NCBI GenBank assembly: GCA_023437255.1
Contig: JAEZGR010000378.1
Location: 1 to 22,459 of the forward strand
Length of the DNA: 22,459 nucleotides
DNA from: Pseudomonadota bacterium
GTDB taxonomy: Bacteria; Pseudomonadota; Gammaproteobacteria; Burkholderiales; Burkholderiaceae_B
Reading direction: 5' to 3'
Shown here one piece after another: positions 20,290-22,459 of the stretch. A program made the position numbers and the translations under genes. How positions within the stretch are numbered: the stretch's first letter is position 1; each line of letters begins with the position of its first letter. The notes under the pieces were generated by a model. The model was given only the letters and a program-made list of their open reading frames with translations. It searched no databases and had not been told where the DNA came from.

Positions 20290-21282
20290 TCAGGCGGCCT
20301 GTTCCATTGGTCTCGGTTGTCTCAGCGATTTCAGGAACAGGTACCCGGCGAGCACCTTCGACGGGGTCTTCGACACGGAAAAGTACGGACATTGTTGCCC
20401 TCCGAAAGCTCGGACGAAATGCTCGATCGGTTCCACCATGGAGCCGCAGAAATCGAAGCGCCGCGTAACCGTGGAGGCGTGGCGGATGGCTTCCCACATG
20501 CACAGGCTGGCCGCGCCACTGGTGCGCAGGGCGGGGTCGCCGCCGCCCAGCAGGTAGTACGCGCTGTTCTGATCCCACACGATGTACACGCCCGCGTGGG
20601 GGCGGCCCTGTTCGTCTTCGGCGATGAACAGCCGGCGTTGGCCGCGCGGGGCGCAGACCTGGTCGATGGCGTGCAGCAGTTCCACGGGGTAGGGCAGGGT
20701 CTTGCCCTGGCGCCCGAACGTCAGGTGCTGCAGATGCAGCAGCGCCTCCAGCGGGCGGTCGTCACGCACGCACAGACGGGCCCGACCGGAGGCCTTGCGG
20801 ATCTCCTTGCGGATGTTTTCCTGGAATCCGTTCCAGGTGGCCTGCAAATCGCTCAGGTCGGTCAGCACGTAGCTGTAACTGGTGGTCTGCTGAAAACCGT
20901 TCCAGCGAAAGGGCAGCCAGTTGGTCTGGTCGTAGTGCCACTTTTGCTGGAAGTGGTCGAAGGGGGGCAATTGAGCGATCAGCGCCTGCAGAAGCTCTTT
21001 TTGCTGGGCGATACGGCGTGGCAGCTTGGCATCGGAAGAGCGCAACCAGGGCCCCAGCGCCAGGGTGAGATAGGGCTGTGTCAGCACGCGAAAGCCGCCT
21101 CGCCGGTGCTGCAGGTAGGGCAGTGTGGCCAGTATCAGGCCGCCTTTTTCCACCAGCGCCACATCCCATTTGTCGGGGCCGGCGGTGGCATCCAGCCACC
21201 AGGGCTGGGCGAACAGGGGGACGGAATTCTCCTGCTCGCATAGCAGCTCGTAGGCGCGCCTGCGGGCGATGCGATCTTGCAC
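20290..21282 (-). CDS. FemAB-like / GNAT-fold acyltransferase (Acetyltransf_6 type)
   Basis: A 330-residue cytoplasmic protein related to the FemAB/GNAT proteins common in polysaccharide loci. Visible signatures are FAQPWWLDA (24-32), a central NIRKEIRKASGRARLCV (156-172) typical of the basic helix in this family, AGVYIVWD with YYLLGG (230-247), and the C-terminal DFCGSMVEPIEHFVRAFGG (277-295). Relatives transfer acyl or aminoacyl groups to amines; the substrate here is unknown. A free amino sugar made by the deacetylase directly downstream or by an aminotransferase of the operon would be a logical acceptor. The start is GTG, with GGGAGA upstream, 27 nt after the aminotransferase gene. Confidence 0.84.
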   Translation of the reverse strand: MQDRIARRRAYELLCEQENSVPLFAQPWWLDATAGPDKWDVALVEKGGLILATLPYLQHRRGGFRVLTQPYLTLALGPWLRSSDAKLPRRIAQQKELLQALIAQLPPFDHFQQKWHYDQTNWLPFRWNGFQQTTSYSYVLTDLSDLQATWNGFQENIRKEIRKASGRARLCVRDDRPLEALLHLQHLTFGRQGKTLPYPVELLHAIDQVCAPRGQRRLFIAEDEQGRPHAGVYIVWDQNSAYYLLGGGDPALRTSGAASLCMWEAIRHASTVTRRFDFCGSMVEPIEHFVRAFGGQQCPYFSVSKTPSKVLAGYLFLKSLRQPRPMEQAA

Positions 21283-21309
21283 AGTCTGTCTCCCGAATCC
21301 TGTTGTCGT

Positions 21310-22407
21310 TCAGCAGAACACTTCCGCGTCGTGCAGGGTTTCCACGATCCATTGCTGGCGGCGTGCGCTCAAATAGGGGTGCATGGGCAGGCTGAGCACT
21401 TCCATGCAGGCCCGCTCGCTCACCGGCAACACGGCTTCCGGGTCTGCGACCGCAGGTTGTCTGTGTAGCGGCGTGGGGTTATGCACCACGGTTGGAATTC
21501 CCGCGTTTTGAAGCCGCTGCTGCAGGCGCTGTCGTTCGGAGGACCGGATCGTGTATTGGGCATGGACACTCGCGTTACCCGGCGCAATCCTGGGCGCGCA
21601 CGAGATCCCCGCTTGCGCAAGCAGTGCGTCGTATTGCCTGGCCACCTGTTGTCGAAGGCCGATCTCATCGTCGAAGATCTGCAGCTTGGCCAGAAGCACG
21701 GCCGCCTGCAGCGTGTCGAGACGGCTGTTCATGCCCAGCCGAGCATGGTGATAACGGGTGTCTTGACAGTGGCGCGCAATGCGTCTGAGCTGTTCGGCCA
21801 GTGCGGCGTCGCTGGTGAAGAGTGCGCCGCCGTCGCCATAGCAGCCCAGTGGCTTGCTGGGGAAGAAACTGGTGCAGGCCACGAGGCTCAGACTGCATGA
21901 ACGCCGGCCGTTGTACGTGGCGCCAAAGCTCTGCGCGGCATCTTCGATGATGGGCAGGTGGTGGCGCGAGGCGATGGCCGCGAGCGCATCCATGTCGGCG
22001 CACTGGCCGTACAGCGACACAGGCATGATGGCGCGCGTGCGCGGCGTGATCAGGGCCTCGACCGAGGCCGGATCCAGCGTGTAGGTGGACGGATCAATAT
22101 CGGCATAGATGGGTCGGGCGCCGGTCAGCGTAATGGCTTCCGCCGTGGCAATGTACGCAAAGCCGGGTGTGATCACCTCATCGCCCGGCCCGATATCCAG
22201 TCCCATGAGGGCGATCTGCAGGGCATCGGTACCGTTGGCGCAACTGATGCAGTAGCGCGCGCCACTGTAGGCGGCAAGGGCCTCCTCCAGTTCGCCGACT
22301 TCCGGCCCCAGTATGTACTGGCCGTGGGCAAGCACGGCGGCCATGCGCGCATCAAGCGATTCCCGAATGCGTTGTTGTTGCGTCTTCAGGTCGATGAACT
22401 CGATCAT
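21310..22407 (-). CDS. wbpE: WbpE/WlbC-type UDP-2-acetamido-3-oxo-uronate aminotransferase (PLP)
   Basis: A 365-residue DegT-family aminotransferase, close over its whole length to WbpE/WlbC as I remember them: MIEFIDLKTQQQRIR start, HGQYILGPEV, YCISCANGTDALQIAL, PVSLYGQCADMDA and CTSFFPSKPLGCYGDGGA. PLP contacts are Asp156 and Gln159 (EDAAQSFGA), and the Schiff-base lysine is Lys185. The reaction is amination of C3 of UDP-3-keto-GlcNAcA using glutamate, giving UDP-GlcNAc3NA, the step before acetylation by WbpD and epimerisation by WbpI. The start overlaps the preceding stop as ATGA, with AAAGAGAG upstream. The similarity to the aminotransferase at 11178 is only at family level. Confidence 0.94.
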   Translation of the reverse strand: MIEFIDLKTQQQRIRESLDARMAAVLAHGQYILGPEVGELEEALAAYSGARYCISCANGTDALQIALMGLDIGPGDEVITPGFAYIATAEAITLTGARPIYADIDPSTYTLDPASVEALITPRTRAIMPVSLYGQCADMDALAAIASRHHLPIIEDAAQSFGATYNGRRSCSLSLVACTSFFPSKPLGCYGDGGALFTSDAALAEQLRRIARHCQDTRYHHARLGMNSRLDTLQAAVLLAKLQIFDDEIGLRQQVARQYDALLAQAGISCAPRIAPGNASVHAQYTIRSSERQRLQQRLQNAGIPTVVHNPTPLHRQPAVADPEAVLPVSERACMEVLSLPMHPYLSARRQQWIVETLHDAEVFC

Positions 22408-22459
22408 GTTCTGCTCTCTTTTGTCAGTTGCCGTCCGTGCAGCAGGTAGGTGTCGCCAC
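22404..22459 (-). CDS. 3' end of upstream operon gene, possibly WbpD/WlbB N-acetyltransferase
   Basis: Only the last 17 codons are inside the window, reading GDTYLLHGRQLTKESRT and ending in a TGA that overlaps the next ATG as ATGA. Of the three frames this is the only one whose stop couples to the aminotransferase start. The GDTYLLHG part fits the end of WbpD/WlbB acetyltransferases, which close with a C-x-x-TG-x-x-Y-x-L segment after the left-handed helix (from memory). In both the wbp and wlb loci this gene directly precedes the aminotransferase. The identity is inferred from a very short stretch. Confidence 0.5.
   Translation of the reverse strand, partial: GDTYLLHGRQLTKESRT

Noticed and set aside
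20267..20578. N-terminal extension of the deacetylase to 568 residues
   Set aside because: The extra 104 residues lie within the acyltransferase gene in another frame and look like out-of-frame translation (Arg/His/Pro-rich); the ATG at 20266 gives a sensible product.

Overview
The window is GC-rich and almost fully coding; no stretch over 300 bases lacks a gene. It looks like a betaproteobacterial chromosome, most likely order Burkholderiales near the Bordetella/Alcaligenaceae group. The basis is the housekeeping order trxB - ftsK - lolA - rarA - serS with an Smr-domain gene beside trxB, and the clear similarity of the next genes to the Bordetella wlb/bpl and Pseudomonas wbp LPS loci. That placement is an inference from remembered gene order and motifs, not from a search.

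Left part (1-7370): an Smr-domain gene that runs off the left edge and trxB read leftward. From a 35-bp divergent gap, ftsK, lolA, rarA and serS read rightward, tightly packed and partly overlapping: DNA translocation at division, lipoprotein carrier, replication-fork maintenance, and serine charging of tRNA.

Junction (7371-7804): a small secreted His-rich protein faces serS tail to tail with zero spacing. The two stop codons together form the palindrome TGATCA, and a strong hairpin lies inside the end of serS. A 98-bp gap follows.

Right part (7805-22459): one long leftward surface-polysaccharide operon with short gaps or overlaps throughout. In transcription order it holds: the end of a gene that looks like a wbpD/wlbB acetyltransferase, a WbpE-type aminotransferase, a FemAB/GNAT-like acyltransferase, a polysaccharide deacetylase, a WbpI-type UDP-sugar 2-epimerase, a GT4 glycosyltransferase, a Wzy/O-antigen-ligase-family membrane protein, an unrecognised beta-propeller-like protein, a GT2 fused to a phosphoglycosyl transferase, a second DegT-family aminotransferase, a Wzx-like flippase, and a WbpM-type 4,6-dehydratase.

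Proposed joint function (inference): WbpM plus the second aminotransferase would make a UDP-4-amino-6-deoxy-HexNAc or UDP-QuiNAc precursor. The fused PGT would load it on undecaprenyl phosphate, and its own GT2 half could add the next sugar. WbpD/E/I would make a UDP-2,3-diacetamido-uronic acid of the ManNAc3NAcA type. The repeat unit would be flipped by Wzx and polymerised or ligated by the Wzy/WaaL-like protein, with the deacetylase, the acyltransferase and the propeller protein as candidate tailoring or remodelling enzymes. The least explained parts are the propeller protein and the deacetylase/acyltransferase pair inserted between wbpE and wbpI.
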